Below, one piece after another: positions 54,001 through 59,615 of a DNA stretch of 64,000 nt. Each line of letters begins with the position of its first letter. Position 1 is the first letter of the stretch. The translations under genes were made by a program, and so were the position numbers. The notes beneath the pieces were generated by a model. It searched no databases. It worked only from the letters and a program-made list of their open reading frames with translations, and had not been told where the DNA came from. This DNA comes from Siphlonurus alternatus (taxonomy: Eukaryota; Arthropoda; Insecta; Ephemeroptera; Siphlonuridae): the NCBI GenBank assembly GCA_949825025.1, contig OX463780.1, forward strand, positions 14,357,480 to 14,421,479, given 5' to 3'.

Positions 54001-54067
54001 GATAAAAAATAATATAACTACTTACCACCAGACAAAAAATAAAAACTAAATGTAAATTAAGCAACAT
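14554..54067 (-). CDS. NT1: Spaetzle-family cystine-knot cytokine, probably neurotrophin 1 (whole gene, ten coding exons)
   Basis: Joining ten GT-AG exons (54026-54067, 47751-47885, 45946-46044, 44973-45185, 42504-42576, 42256-42445, 39427-39690, 34903-35026, 17358-17737, 14554-14854) gives 1821 nt, which is 606 residues and a stop. All nine junctions are in phase. Residues 1-20 form a signal peptide. The pro-domain includes two cysteines (235, 243) just before a DYPR motif. The knot has seven cysteines (300, 338, 345, 356, 384, 385, 387) with family-typical features: PKRARNTQG, VRIELC, FKVPTCCSCH. A 219-residue tail follows, rich in Pro and Thr, with KRRR and RRRR basic runs and a motif NYNYHPIIDFF. 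Spaetzle proteins are secreted, processed ligands of Toll receptors. A long tail after the knot is characteristic of NT1 (spz2), hence the symbol. Family assignment is very secure and the paralogue is likely. The first exon is the least certain. Confidence 0.93.
14855..17357 (-). other. NT1 intron 9
   Basis: A 2.5-kb AT-rich intron with GTGAGC at its 5' end (17357) and TTACAG at its 3' end. It contains the inverted-repeat element near 17006-17147. Nothing else is recognisable. Confidence 0.8.
17006..17147. mobile_element. Short inverted-repeat element (MITE-like)
   Basis: TGGCCGTAAGTTGCAGCC at about 17012-17030 is mirrored by GGCTGCAACTTACGGCCA ending near 17142, and the ACCTATC blocks inside also pair. 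The centre is AT-rich. It is about 140 bp and non-coding. Confidence 0.7.
17358..17737 (-). CDS. NT1: NT1 exon 9: end of cystine knot and start of tail
   Basis: This exon starts in phase 0 after CTGCAG with VPTCCSCHI, the last three knot cysteines (384, 385, 387). It continues as a Pro/Thr-rich segment with a KRRR basic run and an RKR run near its end. The donor AACAG|GTGAGC leaves two bases of an Arg codon completed by exon 10. Reading past the donor meets TGA at once, so splicing is required for a longer product. Confidence 0.93.
17806..17989. mobile_element. TTAA-flanked short inverted-repeat element
   Basis: The ends AGGTGCATTTCCATGGA and TCCATGGAAATGCACC are inverted, with TTAA directly outside (17802-17805 and 17990-17993). 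The interior (184 bp in all) is GC-richer than the flanks and has its own GCGAG/CTCGC pairs. It is a non-autonomous TTAA-type element. Confidence 0.75.
18677..19405. mobile_element. Fold-back element 1 with GGGTTTTTT-type tandem terminal repeats
   Basis: A 729-bp element. Its arms (about 18677-18843 and 19233-19405) are reverse complements built of short tandem units of the form GGAAAAAAAACCCTCGG, then a unique block (GGAGCAGCCCCAAGGAGCAT). The outer ends are GAATCGCGGA and, reversed, GGTAAGCGGA. TGCGGTCA flanks both sides (18669-18676 and 19406-19413), an 8-bp match within a probable 9-bp target duplication. The ~390-bp centre is AT-rich and non-coding. The end sequences link it to the element at 26324-29036. 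Terminal arrays with 9-bp duplications resemble Drosophila FB-type elements. Confidence 0.85.
20394..20600. other. Isolated GC-rich island, unexplained
   Basis: A ~200-bp block of much higher GC than its surroundings, with a palindromic GGGCCCGTGGGCCGTGCAG-type core near 20520-20550. It is open in one plus-strand frame, but no splice sites or family resemblance is convincing. It could be an exon of an unrecognised gene or a transposon fragment. Confidence 0.3.
20655..20692. repeat. (TA)n microsatellite
   Basis: A run of AT dinucleotides upstream of a longer (TA)n run. Confidence 0.9.
20818..20902. repeat. (TA)n microsatellite, ~42 units
   Basis: A long uninterrupted TA run just upstream of a SINE copy. 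Confidence 0.95.
21024..21407 (+). mobile_element. 5S rRNA-derived SINE, copy 1
   Basis: The first ~85 bases are clearly 5S rRNA-like: GGTTCTCGTTAGATCACCGA, then GTTAGTACTTGGATGGGTGA. These include the internal A-box/IE/C-box region that RNA polymerase III uses in 5S genes. A ~270-bp unrelated body follows (GCCGTGGCCACTATCCGTTC, CTGTAAGCTCTTAGGGGTGT) and then a poly(A) tail. The third copy matches throughout on the other strand. This is a SINE3-type design, with a 5S head, and is mobilised by a LINE. Confidence 0.88.
21408..23132. other. Intron segment with one coding-like patch
   Basis: AT-rich intron sequence. The only notable part is 22820-23014 on the plus strand, which is GC-richer and open for 64 codons ending in TAA, with a charged, exon-like composition. 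It has a weak acceptor-like CCAAG before it. No family was recognised. Confidence 0.35.
23400..25810. repeat. 142-bp satellite array of CTTG/CAAG palindromes
   Basis: About 15 tandem units. Successive copies of the landmark AGTAATAGAC lie 141-143 bp apart, apart from units of ~162 bp carrying a 20-bp insertion (24083-24245, 24387-24549, and one near 25541-25708). Units at 24691-24975 and 24975-25259 repeat as a ~283-bp dimer. Each unit contains 8-10 inverted CTTGxxCAAG-type words such as CTTGGGCAAG and CTTGCGTAAG, so either strand could fold extensively. Confidence 0.9.
25811..26323 (+). other. Unique internal segment of the 7.1-kb element, left of the fold-back
   Basis: Non-repetitive sequence with a GC-rich palindrome (GCGCGCGACGGCGCGC near 26058). 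From 26140 there is a leader-like stretch ending in a good donor, CCAG|GTAAGC, near 26228. It may be a promoter and first exon of a gene once carried by the element. The fold-back insertion lies ~95 bp downstream. Confidence 0.3.
26324..29036. mobile_element. Fold-back element 2 with GGACGAAATACCCCC tandem terminal repeats
   Basis: A 2713-bp element flanked by a perfect 9-bp duplication GGCCGGACC (26315-26323 and 29037-29045). Its outer ends are GAATCACGGA and, reversed, GGTAAGCGGA, as in the element at 18677. Each arm starts with ~11 units of ~15-16 bp (GGACGAAATACCCCC and variants), then a unique ~90-bp block ending in an AAGTTGACTTTATTTATA-type word. A second inverted pair lies inside (about 26750-27060 and 28000-28330, with AAGCCCGAAAT and TTCTAGAAGTGCTCAA motifs). 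The centre (27300-27560) holds decayed coding sequence. It resembles FB-type fold-back transposons. Confidence 0.88.
27415..27520 (+). pseudogene. Decayed cysteine-rich transposon gene fragment inside fold-back element 2
   Basis: One plus-strand frame reads KQGFVFCN. One base out of frame it continues NYKKGCQSKTCCAKKK and then meets a stop. Together these resemble the Cys-rich QGxxxCNC...GCxTxxCxC motif found at the C-terminus of Ginger-type transposases and derived host genes such as KRBA2. A one-base deletion between the two parts would explain the frame change. The assignment is inference from a short motif. Confidence 0.4.
29046..29640 (+). other. Unique internal segment of the 7.1-kb element, right of the fold-back
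   Basis: This contains short open stretches: a 39-codon frame from the ATG near 29391 (MARGVKELLNGEVEG...), and after a strong acceptor (poly-T then CAG near 29554) a frame reading VRYVGHVTRRLLLGIAATLL. The latter faintly resembles the start of a BEN domain. These may be remnants of a gene interrupted by the fold-back insertion. Degenerate CAAGATCTTG words begin near 29236. Confidence 0.3.
29640..30498. repeat. 146-bp satellite array of CAAGATCTTG palindromes
   Basis: About five higher-order units repeat exactly every 146 bp (equivalent points at 29763, 29909 and 30055). Within a unit the 10-bp palindrome CAAGATCTTG and variants (CAAGATCTTGAGCAAATATT, TCTTGCACAAGA) recur every 10-20 bp. The same words occur in the array at 23400-25810, so the two arrays share a source. 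Confidence 0.92.
31423..31790 (-). mobile_element. 5S rRNA-derived SINE, copy 2 (decayed)
   Basis: The copy runs from a T-rich tail (31423) to a corrupted 5S head ending near 31790. Diagnostic blocks survive: CCCCAGGGAGGGAG, GAGGGAACCGTGGAAAAC and an altered TACTACAACGCTTGATGTAG. It sits at the centre of the long-inverted-repeat element and is more diverged than the other copies. Confidence 0.75.
33040..33446 (-). mobile_element. 5S rRNA-derived SINE, copy 3
   Basis: On the minus strand it runs from the 5S-like head (GGCGCAGTGCATTGATCGGT) to a ~28-base poly(A) tail (33040-33067). It is nearly identical to copy 1 over its full length. It lies just outside the TTAA-flanked element. Confidence 0.88.
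33447..34533. other. AT-rich intron segment
   Basis: Nothing beyond short T/A runs is visible here. Confidence 0.6.
34534..34835. mobile_element. MITE of the ATGGAGTATCGACCT family, copy A
   Basis: Imperfect inverted arms share AATGGATAGAAGGTGCAAAG with its partner TTTGCATCCTCTATCCATT, and outer ends AATGGAGTAT with GTCGATACACTATT. The element at 58731-59051 is a second, better-preserved copy. The interior carries a GGTTCAAACC word resembling a tRNA B box. It lies 70 bp from NT1 exon 8. Confidence 0.7.
34903..35026 (-). CDS. NT1: NT1 exon 8: middle of cystine knot
   Basis: After GTTTCAG the first T completes the codon begun in exon 7. The exon then encodes EPGLSCSFL and SQCVQIF (Cys345, Cys356) and the conserved stretch HRLMAWDKERGLHLDIFK, ending in phase 0 at AAG|GTAAGC. 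This is the part of the Spaetzle fold that links the second and third cysteine pairs. Confidence 0.95.
35374..35535. mobile_element. Paired hairpins (MITE-like)
   Basis: The arms 35374-35408 and 35426-35460 (GTACGCCGCGGCG... and partner) are nearly perfect over ~35 bases. Directly next to them, CTTAAAGTTAAAAATTG and CAATTTTTAACTTTAAG form a second hairpin. The abrupt CpG-rich stems in AT-rich intron suggest an inserted element. Confidence 0.65.
37816..37953. mobile_element. Inverted-repeat element
   Basis: ATATGAGTTGCCTAGTT and AACTAGGCAACTCATAT bound a 138-bp palindrome. Inner blocks (AATATGCATTTTCA and partner) also pair. Confidence 0.7.
39427..39690 (-). CDS. NT1: NT1 exon 7: end of pro-domain and first half of cystine knot
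   Basis: This exon encodes residues 251-339. It opens with the pro-domain end (EAILASMRRSPSAV) and continues through an acidic linker with dibasic RR sites at 259-260 and 281-282. The knot begins at Cys300, followed by the family signature PKRARNTQGHWKFLVN and QTVRIELC (Cys338). The donor TGCAA|GTGAGT splits an Asn codon completed by exon 8. No canonical RxxR furin site is evident between 251 and 300, so the maturation site is uncertain. Confidence 0.95.
39691..42255 (-). other. NT1 intron 6
   Basis: A 2.6-kb AT-rich intron. An imperfect inverted repeat near 40094-40212 (AGGAAAATTTTC ... GAAATTTTCC) may be a MITE relic. No coding signal was found. Confidence 0.8.
42256..42445 (-). CDS. NT1: NT1 exon 6: pro-domain with cysteine pair
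   Basis: This exon encodes residues 188-251. A Pro/Arg-rich stretch leads into GQCELVSNSLCLDVPDYPR. Cys235 and Cys243 followed by DYP is the usual end of the Spaetzle pro-domain. The acceptor TTGACAG and the donor CCCAG|GTATAT keep phase with exons 5 and 7. Confidence 0.93.
42504..42576 (-). CDS. NT1: NT1 exon 5: pro-domain
   Basis: A small exon encoding ALELQGRRLHPSELL... It starts in phase 0 after TTTTGCAG, and its donor TCAG|GTAAGT leaves one base. The following intron (42446-42503) is only 58 bp, in sharp contrast to the 17-kb intron of the same gene. Confidence 0.9.
42577..44972 (-). other. NT1 intron 4
   Basis: A 2.4-kb AT-rich intron with no recognisable element or coding signal. Confidence 0.75.
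44973..45185 (-). CDS. NT1: NT1 exon 4: pro-domain, helical/acidic
   Basis: Seventy-one codons in phase 0 at both ends (CCTCAG|GAG ... GAG|GTATGA). It encodes ESVAAQNATLGRLL followed by an acidic, Ala-rich segment likely to be helical, with N-glycosylation sequons NAT and NST. Confidence 0.9.
45186..45945 (-). other. NT1 intron 3
   Basis: A 760-bp AT-rich intron with T runs. Nothing else was seen. Confidence 0.8.
45946..46044 (-). CDS. NT1: NT1 exon 3: pro-domain
   Basis: Thirty-three codons, phase 0 at both ends (TTCGTAG|GTG ... CAG|GTAAGC). It encodes VLPLLRSLTRTQ...GLTQQ, a Leu-rich helical stretch. Confidence 0.88.
46045..47750 (-). other. NT1 intron 2
   Basis: A 1.7-kb intron. It contains a short fragment of the GTACAGTCAAATT MITE family (about 46818-46860) and the MITE at 47202-47361. 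Confidence 0.8.
47202..47361. mobile_element. MITE of the TTCACGAAGC family, copy 1
   Basis: The left end GGGGTTGATTTACGAA is an imperfect match to the reversed right end GGGCGTGATTCACGAAGC. Inner GTTTAGCTTAACCATG and CATGGTTAAGCTAAAC pair. Copies at 51017-51157 and 63157-63354 share the design. Confidence 0.78.
47751..47885 (-). CDS. NT1: NT1 exon 2: start of pro-domain
   Basis: Forty-five codons, phase 0 at both ends (GTTGCAG|GTG ... GAG|GTGAGT). It encodes VVVRTAPEGG... The first four residues extend the hydrophobic core of the signal peptide from exon 1, so cleavage is likely soon after. Confidence 0.87.
47949..48173. mobile_element. MITE of the GTACAGTCAAATT family
   Basis: The ends GTACAGTCAAATT and AATTTGACTGTAC are inverted. 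Subterminal ATTCC..CCG..AGTAGCCGGAAGT blocks pair too. About 225 bp and non-coding. It begins 64 bp upstream of NT1 exon 2. End fragments recur near 46818 and 55919. Confidence 0.75.
50962..51016. repeat. (TA)n microsatellite
   Basis: About 27 units directly abutting a MITE, which probably inserted into the run. Confidence 0.95.
51017..51157. mobile_element. MITE of the TTCACGAAGC family, copy 2
   Basis: The ends GGGCGCGATTCACGAAGC and the partner of GGGTGCGATTCACGAAG are inverted. Inner GTTAAACGTGGTTAAGC words pair. It sits at the edge of a (TA)n run. Confidence 0.8.
54026..54067 (-). CDS. NT1: NT1 exon 1: start codon and signal-peptide core
   Basis: ATG at 54067-54065 (context GACAATG) encodes MLLNLHLVFIFCLV and ends in phase 0 at GTG|GTAAGT. 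With exon 2 this gives a hydrophobic signal peptide, as a secreted Spaetzle precursor needs. The choice rests on the signal peptide, a consensus donor and matching phase; no other candidate fits as well. Confidence 0.75.
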
Positions 54068-54340
54068 TGTCTTTATTTCTAGATTCACTTATAAACAAAA
54101 ATTAAAGTAATTAATTGTCACAATGTCACTGTCATTTTTGTTCGACTCGCGACATATTACACGTTGGTGCCCACTTGGAGAACAGTTTATTTGCCGCTCC
54201 TCGCACCTAGCCACACGTCACACTGAACTGAAGAAGATGAGAGCCACAGGTAAGAGGCATGCTGCCCACCGTGAGCTGCTGCTTAAACCACGTGACACAC
54301 TTCCACCAATCAGCTTACGTTAAATAAAGAGGGAAATACA
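54068..54340 (-). promoter_or_regulatory. NT1: Candidate 5' UTR and promoter of NT1
   Basis: Upstream of the start codon is a GC-richer block. On the minus strand it has a CCAAT-type ATTGG near 54305, an E-box CACGTG near 54288, and TTCAGTTCAGT near 54221-54232 matching the arthropod initiator TCAGT twice. A start there gives a ~160-base leader. On the plus strand the same block shows ATGAGAGCCACAG|GTAAGA, a possible exon-intron start of a divergent transcript. Confidence 0.35.
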
Positions 54341-57300
54341 GCCTTGTATTCAAAACTTCCGGGTCATTTTATTGAATAATAAATACATAATGTTTGTCTA
54401 TGGAAATTAGAAGTGATATTGAACATTAAAACGGTTTAAAATTGTCATATTGTTTGCATTTTTTGTTGGTATTGTTTATATATAGGTTACTAAATATTAT
54501 TATGCATGCATGGTAACTTTGATTCGTTTATAATTACAACAGATATCAAAATAATTTTTAAAACACTCGTGTTCTTCATTGTAATTTACATCAATGACCA
54601 TATTTGAATTCATTGAATTGTGTAACAAAAAATATATTTCTAATATTTTCAAATAAAATTATTTGAGACCTTATTAAATTTTCATGTTTTACGAATTCCA
54701 ATGTAAAATGGTAAATGCATACTTTTTTTTACAATTTTTAATCGTACGATACAAATTTAAATACAAAATTAAAATTTCTATAAAATGTTTAAAATTTTTA
54801 AATTACAATTAATATGCACATTACTTACAATAATTATAAAAAAAATAATACTTGGTATTCATAGATTTTATAGTGAATAAAATTTTAGTCCTAAATTTTA
54901 TTATCAAATTCCAACACTAAATATGGTAGTAAGTATTTCTATAGGCTAAAATGTATGCTAAGTTCTTTGTAAATATCTTCTTGAAATTCTCAAATTACAG
55001 TTGTAATTTGCGCAATCTGTAGTTAAAAATTACGCTCAGCTCTATAAGCACTCGTACACTACGGTTTGTCGATGACTCGGGAAAAACTTTCAGGATATTC
55101 TTAAAGATTATTTGCATTGTTCTCGCGTTCCCATGTTAGACTTGCCACAAATCCTTTATTTTTACCCGCTCATTCATCAGTAATTTATATTTTCTATAAG
55201 GTCATGAGAATAAGCCCAATTGTTAACTCATTTTATATCAAAAATACGTATTGTGGTTTACCGGCATATATAAAACAAAAGGGTGCTTTGCTATAAATTA
55301 TGTATTGTGGTTAATGACTTAAAATGGAATGTCTATTATTCACCTTATGTATTATATGATTCTAGAAAATTAGAATTAAAAGTAGAAATAATACACTTTC
55401 CAAAAAAACAAATGACTGGGCTAGATGCTAAGAGAAATAATTGAAGATTAAGTGTCTTCTATTAAACTGCTTTCCAAATGAGTGATTTATTTCTACACTG
55501 AATTAGAGCATTACAAATTTAAATAGCTCTATGTCATGCTGTACAATTGGTCATACTACACAAAAAAACGTTATAATATTATAATGGAATCATTTATTAT
55601 AACAATTACAGAATTTAACAGATGTATCATTTATTAACATTTAAATTCACCACCCACCTGCCTATATATAATTAACCCATATATATTAGATTAGCTTTGG
55701 AATTGCATGGAAGCAGGCCAGCATGCAGCTAAGGCTAGGCTATCAGGGCGGGTATGTATGATGAGAACCAGGAATGAAAAACTATGGTTAATTTAATTTT
55801 ACATCCCATCGGAAGAAAAAATGTTTAGGCTCTCTAGGTAATTTAGTTTCAAAATTACCCAGACAGGTCATTCTATAAAATGTTTCAGGTCTCAAATATG
55901 AACAGGAAGGCGAGAAAGCTACACTTCCGGTTGGATAATTGTATTAATTTGAGTGTAGCTCTCAGCGACGACGCGACTAGGGCCCCTCATGGTAACGGGA
56001 CCCAACGCCTCCCGATCAACGTAACATTCGTTTTAATCCTGACTCACGCCATCCTGGTATGCAGCAGAAGCTACTATACACATAATATGGCCTACATCTT
56101 TTATATATTTATATATTGCTTCTATTTTTTTTATATACTTTCTTATTATAGCAGGAATTTAAATGTAATTTCTTTAATACCTTCTTTTAATGTCTATATT
56201 TTATTATAGTTGAAAAATTGAGTTCAAGTTTTATATATTATTTATTTTATTCTATGCATATAATAATTAAGATAAGATATTATACTTTTATTTCTTCCTC
56301 AATTTGTATTTGTATATATATTATGTTAACAGGTGTGTGTTTTTACAATACATATCTATACGGAGTTAATATAATGTAGTTAATTTAAGTATGTACAATT
56401 ATATAGAAAAACGTAATGACTGCTGTTTTAAAAAGTAAATTAAATTGACAGTTAAAAATTAAATAAACGTAATTGCTATTTAGTCACATGTTTCGTAACT
56501 TTAAACTCCTCTCCAAACAAGTTACTTTGAATAAAAAAACGATCTATAAGCACATATTTTTGTTCGCTAATGTTTTGAAATCAAGAGAGAGAGAGAGATA
56601 TGAGAGATTGAAACTAGAGCAAGCATCTTCATCTAAAAGATTTAAACTTCGTATTTAGTTTTTATTCGTTGAAAGTTTTCCGGAGTTTTTAGTTCAGCGT
56701 ACTTTTTTTTATTGGTTTTCACGATAGATAACTTACAAACAGATGGTACTACTTTAACAGAGAAGTGCAACGGAACACGTCCATACAATTTATACGACTT
56801 ACGTAACTGCTACGGTGATGAGGCTCGTGGGAATTAACATTGCGGAGGCGAGCGAGCTGTCAGTAGCAAGTAGCGAGACTAGCGAGTGTAACATTCCGCC
56901 GGGGGATGTCGGGAAACAAAGTTAGTAGCGTAAACATAATTATATATATATAAATATATATACATTGTCTATTTTTCCTGGCTCCCCCTCTCTTACTCCT
57001 CTTTTGATAATGATTTGAACATTTTTGAAAGTTAATATAATAATATATAAAGCATGTTTTTGTCTTTAATTCTGTGTTTTTTTGCTGCATCTAATTAGCT
57101 GGAAAAAAAATAATAGAAAATGGCCTTTTTTACGACTTTACACCAATATGTAGCTGCTAACGCTCCAGGCGGATTTTGGGGTAACTTCACTGGGCTGTTC
57201 AGAAGGTTAAAATAAACCAATTTTGAAAAATTCAGTAACTTGCGAATTTTGTTACTAAAAAAAATAGTATGCCTCCGGGACTAATATAACTCTTCAAATA

Positions 57301-58336
57301 ATAATATCATCAAATGTATTAATTGATAACAGTGATAACCTGATAAAGAGTGGTGAGATGTTGACATTCCTCAACCTTGTTGTATAATAATATATAACAT
57401 TGCACTAAATATGTGCTTTGTATCCTTATTAGAAATAAAACCAATATTATTAAAGTTTTAATAATTTATTGTCCATTTTCATAACAATTACTTTTAATTA
57501 ATACAAAGCAATAAAAATAACAAAATATTATATAAATCACATAAATAGTATTGACCAAAGCTTTGTATTTATTATTTCTATGTTACCTAAATTCTACAAG
57601 CCTTATAAACATATTATAGGGTTATAAATATCGCAGTAAGGTATTATTATTTCAAAAATACAAAGCTGAAATTTTATCAAATTTTAACCTTATTGCTCAT
57701 GTCCTTTTTAACTGTACAAAAAAAAATTATTTAAGACAATTTATAATTATGCAATCGAAGTCAAAGTTTAGGTTATATAACAGAACTATTTTCTTCAAAT
57801 ATTAATATTCTTCAAGCAATTGCACAGAGACATACAATTGCAAACATCGCTTGCAAAACACGATTTTTTTTCATCCATAAAAATTCGATTGAACGAAGTA
57901 TCTTTAACGCTAGTCTTCTATTCAATTTTGTACCAGTTTTGTTTGCACGGATTCTTGGTCGTGGTATGGTGTTGTCAATCGGAATGATTTTAATTTACTT
58001 TAAAACTTAAAAACCTATATGATACATTTTCTATGAAGCTGCATGTCATGTCTAAGTTGGTTTTACAGTTTTGAAACAGGAGTCTTTTACAGTAGAGGTA
58101 AGTCCTCTTGCATTCACACATTTGTTTGTATTAAACCAAAGAATTTACATGTAATATCTTGATTTCTTTGAATTTTCAAACATTAGTAAATTGTTATTTT
58201 AATTTGTTTTCGTTTTGTTTTATTGCAATTTTTTTTTAATTTGGCAAGAAATTTGGCTTCATTTTTACAATCAACGAAGTATGCTTTTAAAACAGTTAAT
58301 GAAAGAAAAGAAAAATTGATCTACAAAATAGATTCA
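54341..58336. other. Intergenic spacer between NT1 and the transporter gene
   Basis: About 4 kb of AT-rich sequence. It contains an end fragment of the GTACAGTCAAATT MITE family at about 55919-55957 and a GC-richer patch at 55970-56050. No convincing gene was found. Confidence 0.6.
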
Positions 58337-58490
58337 GATTCCGTCACCTCAGAATGCAAGTGAGATAACTACAAAAAAATCAAACTATAATGACTCTTAT
58401 GCTTATGGTATTTAGGGTTCATATTCCTATACATTATTTTCGTAATTTTTGTTTAGTAGTTATCTGATTTGCATTCTGAGGCGACGATTC
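58337..58490. mobile_element. Inverted-repeat element
   Basis: ATTCCGTCACCTCAGAATGC near the left end is mirrored by GCATTCTGAGGCGACGATTC at the right, and AGATAACTAC pairs with GTAGTTATCT. The centre is AT-rich. Confidence 0.7.
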
Positions 58491-58500
58491 ATGATCTGAC

Positions 58501-58686
58501 GGGTGCAGCCCTTTTGCGCCGCGGTCAAAATTTCTTGAAAAAGGTACAGGTCTTTTGCGCCGCGGTCAGTATAGGTCTTTTGGGCAGGGGCGCAAAAGAC
58601 CACAGCGCAAAAGACCCGTTTACTTGACCGCGTTGGGGCGCAAAAGACCGGTCATTAAGGGAAATCGGCGCAAACGTCTTTCACCG
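58501..58686. mobile_element. Short element with 8-bp target duplication and repeated GCGCAAAAGACC words
   Basis: GATCTGAC flanks both ends exactly (58493-58500 and 58687-58694). The ends GGGTGCAGCCCTTTTGCGCC and, reversed, CGGTGAAAGACGTTTGCGCC form imperfect inverted repeats. The interior repeats TCTTTTGCGCCGCGGTCA and its reverse complement several times. An 8-bp duplication fits hAT, P or Merlin superfamilies. No coding capacity. Confidence 0.82.
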
Positions 58687-58730
58687 GATCTGACATAGCT
58701 CAATTAAATAAAACCTTGGTTACTTTTTTG

Positions 58731-59051
58731 CAATGGAGTATCGACCTCAATTTTTTTTATTGCAGAAATGGATAGAGGGTGCAAAGTTATGCTACCCTGA
58801 TTTTTTTAAGATTTTTTAGAGCCCGGGAACTATTTAAAAAAATATATTGAAAGTTCTTTTTGTGACGTCACGAGAAGCCGCTCCTTAAGAAGAAGATAGA
58901 ACTTGCCGCAGCGTGACGTCACAAAAAGGACTTTCATTAATTTTTTAAAAATACTTCCCGGGCTGTCAAAAATCTGAAAAAAATCAGGGTAGCATAACTT
59001 TTCACCCTCTATCCATTGCTGCAATAAAAAAAAATAGGTCGATACTCCATT
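58731..59051. mobile_element. MITE of the ATGGAGTATCGACCT family, copy B
   Basis: The ends AATGGAGTATCGACCTCA and its partner are inverted. ATGGATAGAGGGTGCAAAG pairs with its mirror. The inner arms each carry TGTGACGTCAC, a CRE-like palindrome, beside CTTTTTGTG. About 320 bp. Confidence 0.8.
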
Positions 59052-59334
59052 ACACCAATTTTCTATATAAATTCCAACAAAAAATTGCACACGCGATCAT
59101 CACCTACCAACGCTTTAATTCTTGAAAAGAATTACTGAATTTGAAGCCCACAAATCTGTCTTCAATAACAATATACGAATTTATCATAATCATATGAGAA
59201 TCACAATTTACTTGGTCATAATACTGAGACCAAAAGAGACATATTATTATATTTCGGTCCATTTTGAGAAGGTTTTGCGAGTCCCAACTAAATTAGTCGC
59301 AAAACACCGGAAGTTACGGCTCACTTGACGTCAA

Positions 59335-59615
59335 CTAGAGCTCGAAACTGAATGCGTCGTTGATCCAAGCACGCGAGGCCGAGGTGACGTTGAGGATGCA
59401 GGGCGGCGAGAAGTGGGCGAAATGCACAGTCTCCACCACGGAGAAGTAGGTGGCCGCGGCCGTGGCGAGCAGTCCGAGTACCACCACCAGCATGAGCAGC
59501 GCGCGTTCCAGAAGCCACCACGAGCGGTGCTGCATCCCCGCTAGGGCACTGCTGCTCAGCCGCAGGTAGAAGAGTGGCGGAAAGATGAACATGAGCGGTC
59601 CGGTCAGAGCCCCAC
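59335..59615 (-). CDS. Transporter, last coding exon
   Basis: After TTACAG the exon continues the GLIG helix with GALTGPLMFIFPPLFYLRLS, then a loop and a final membrane helix (LLMLVVVLGLLATAAATYFS). It ends in a short tail NDAFSFEL and TAG at 59337-59335. The C-terminus contains an NVT sequon. Confidence 0.93.

Larger units (their letters stand above)
47886..54025 (-). other. NT1 intron 1
   Basis: A 6.1-kb intron with the MITE at 47949-48173, a (TA)n run at 50962-51016 and the MITE at 51017-51157. A GC-richer patch at 49130-49260 has TGACGTCA (CRE-like) near 49197, and another lies near 52370-52520. These could be enhancers or unrelated. No additional coding exon is evident, but a small one cannot be excluded. 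Confidence 0.7.

Noticed and set aside
55880..56209. Plus-strand 109-codon frame with a hydrophobic end
   Set aside because: It begins within a MITE end fragment and runs into AT-rich Phe/Tyr/Ile sequence. No splice context or homology was recognised.
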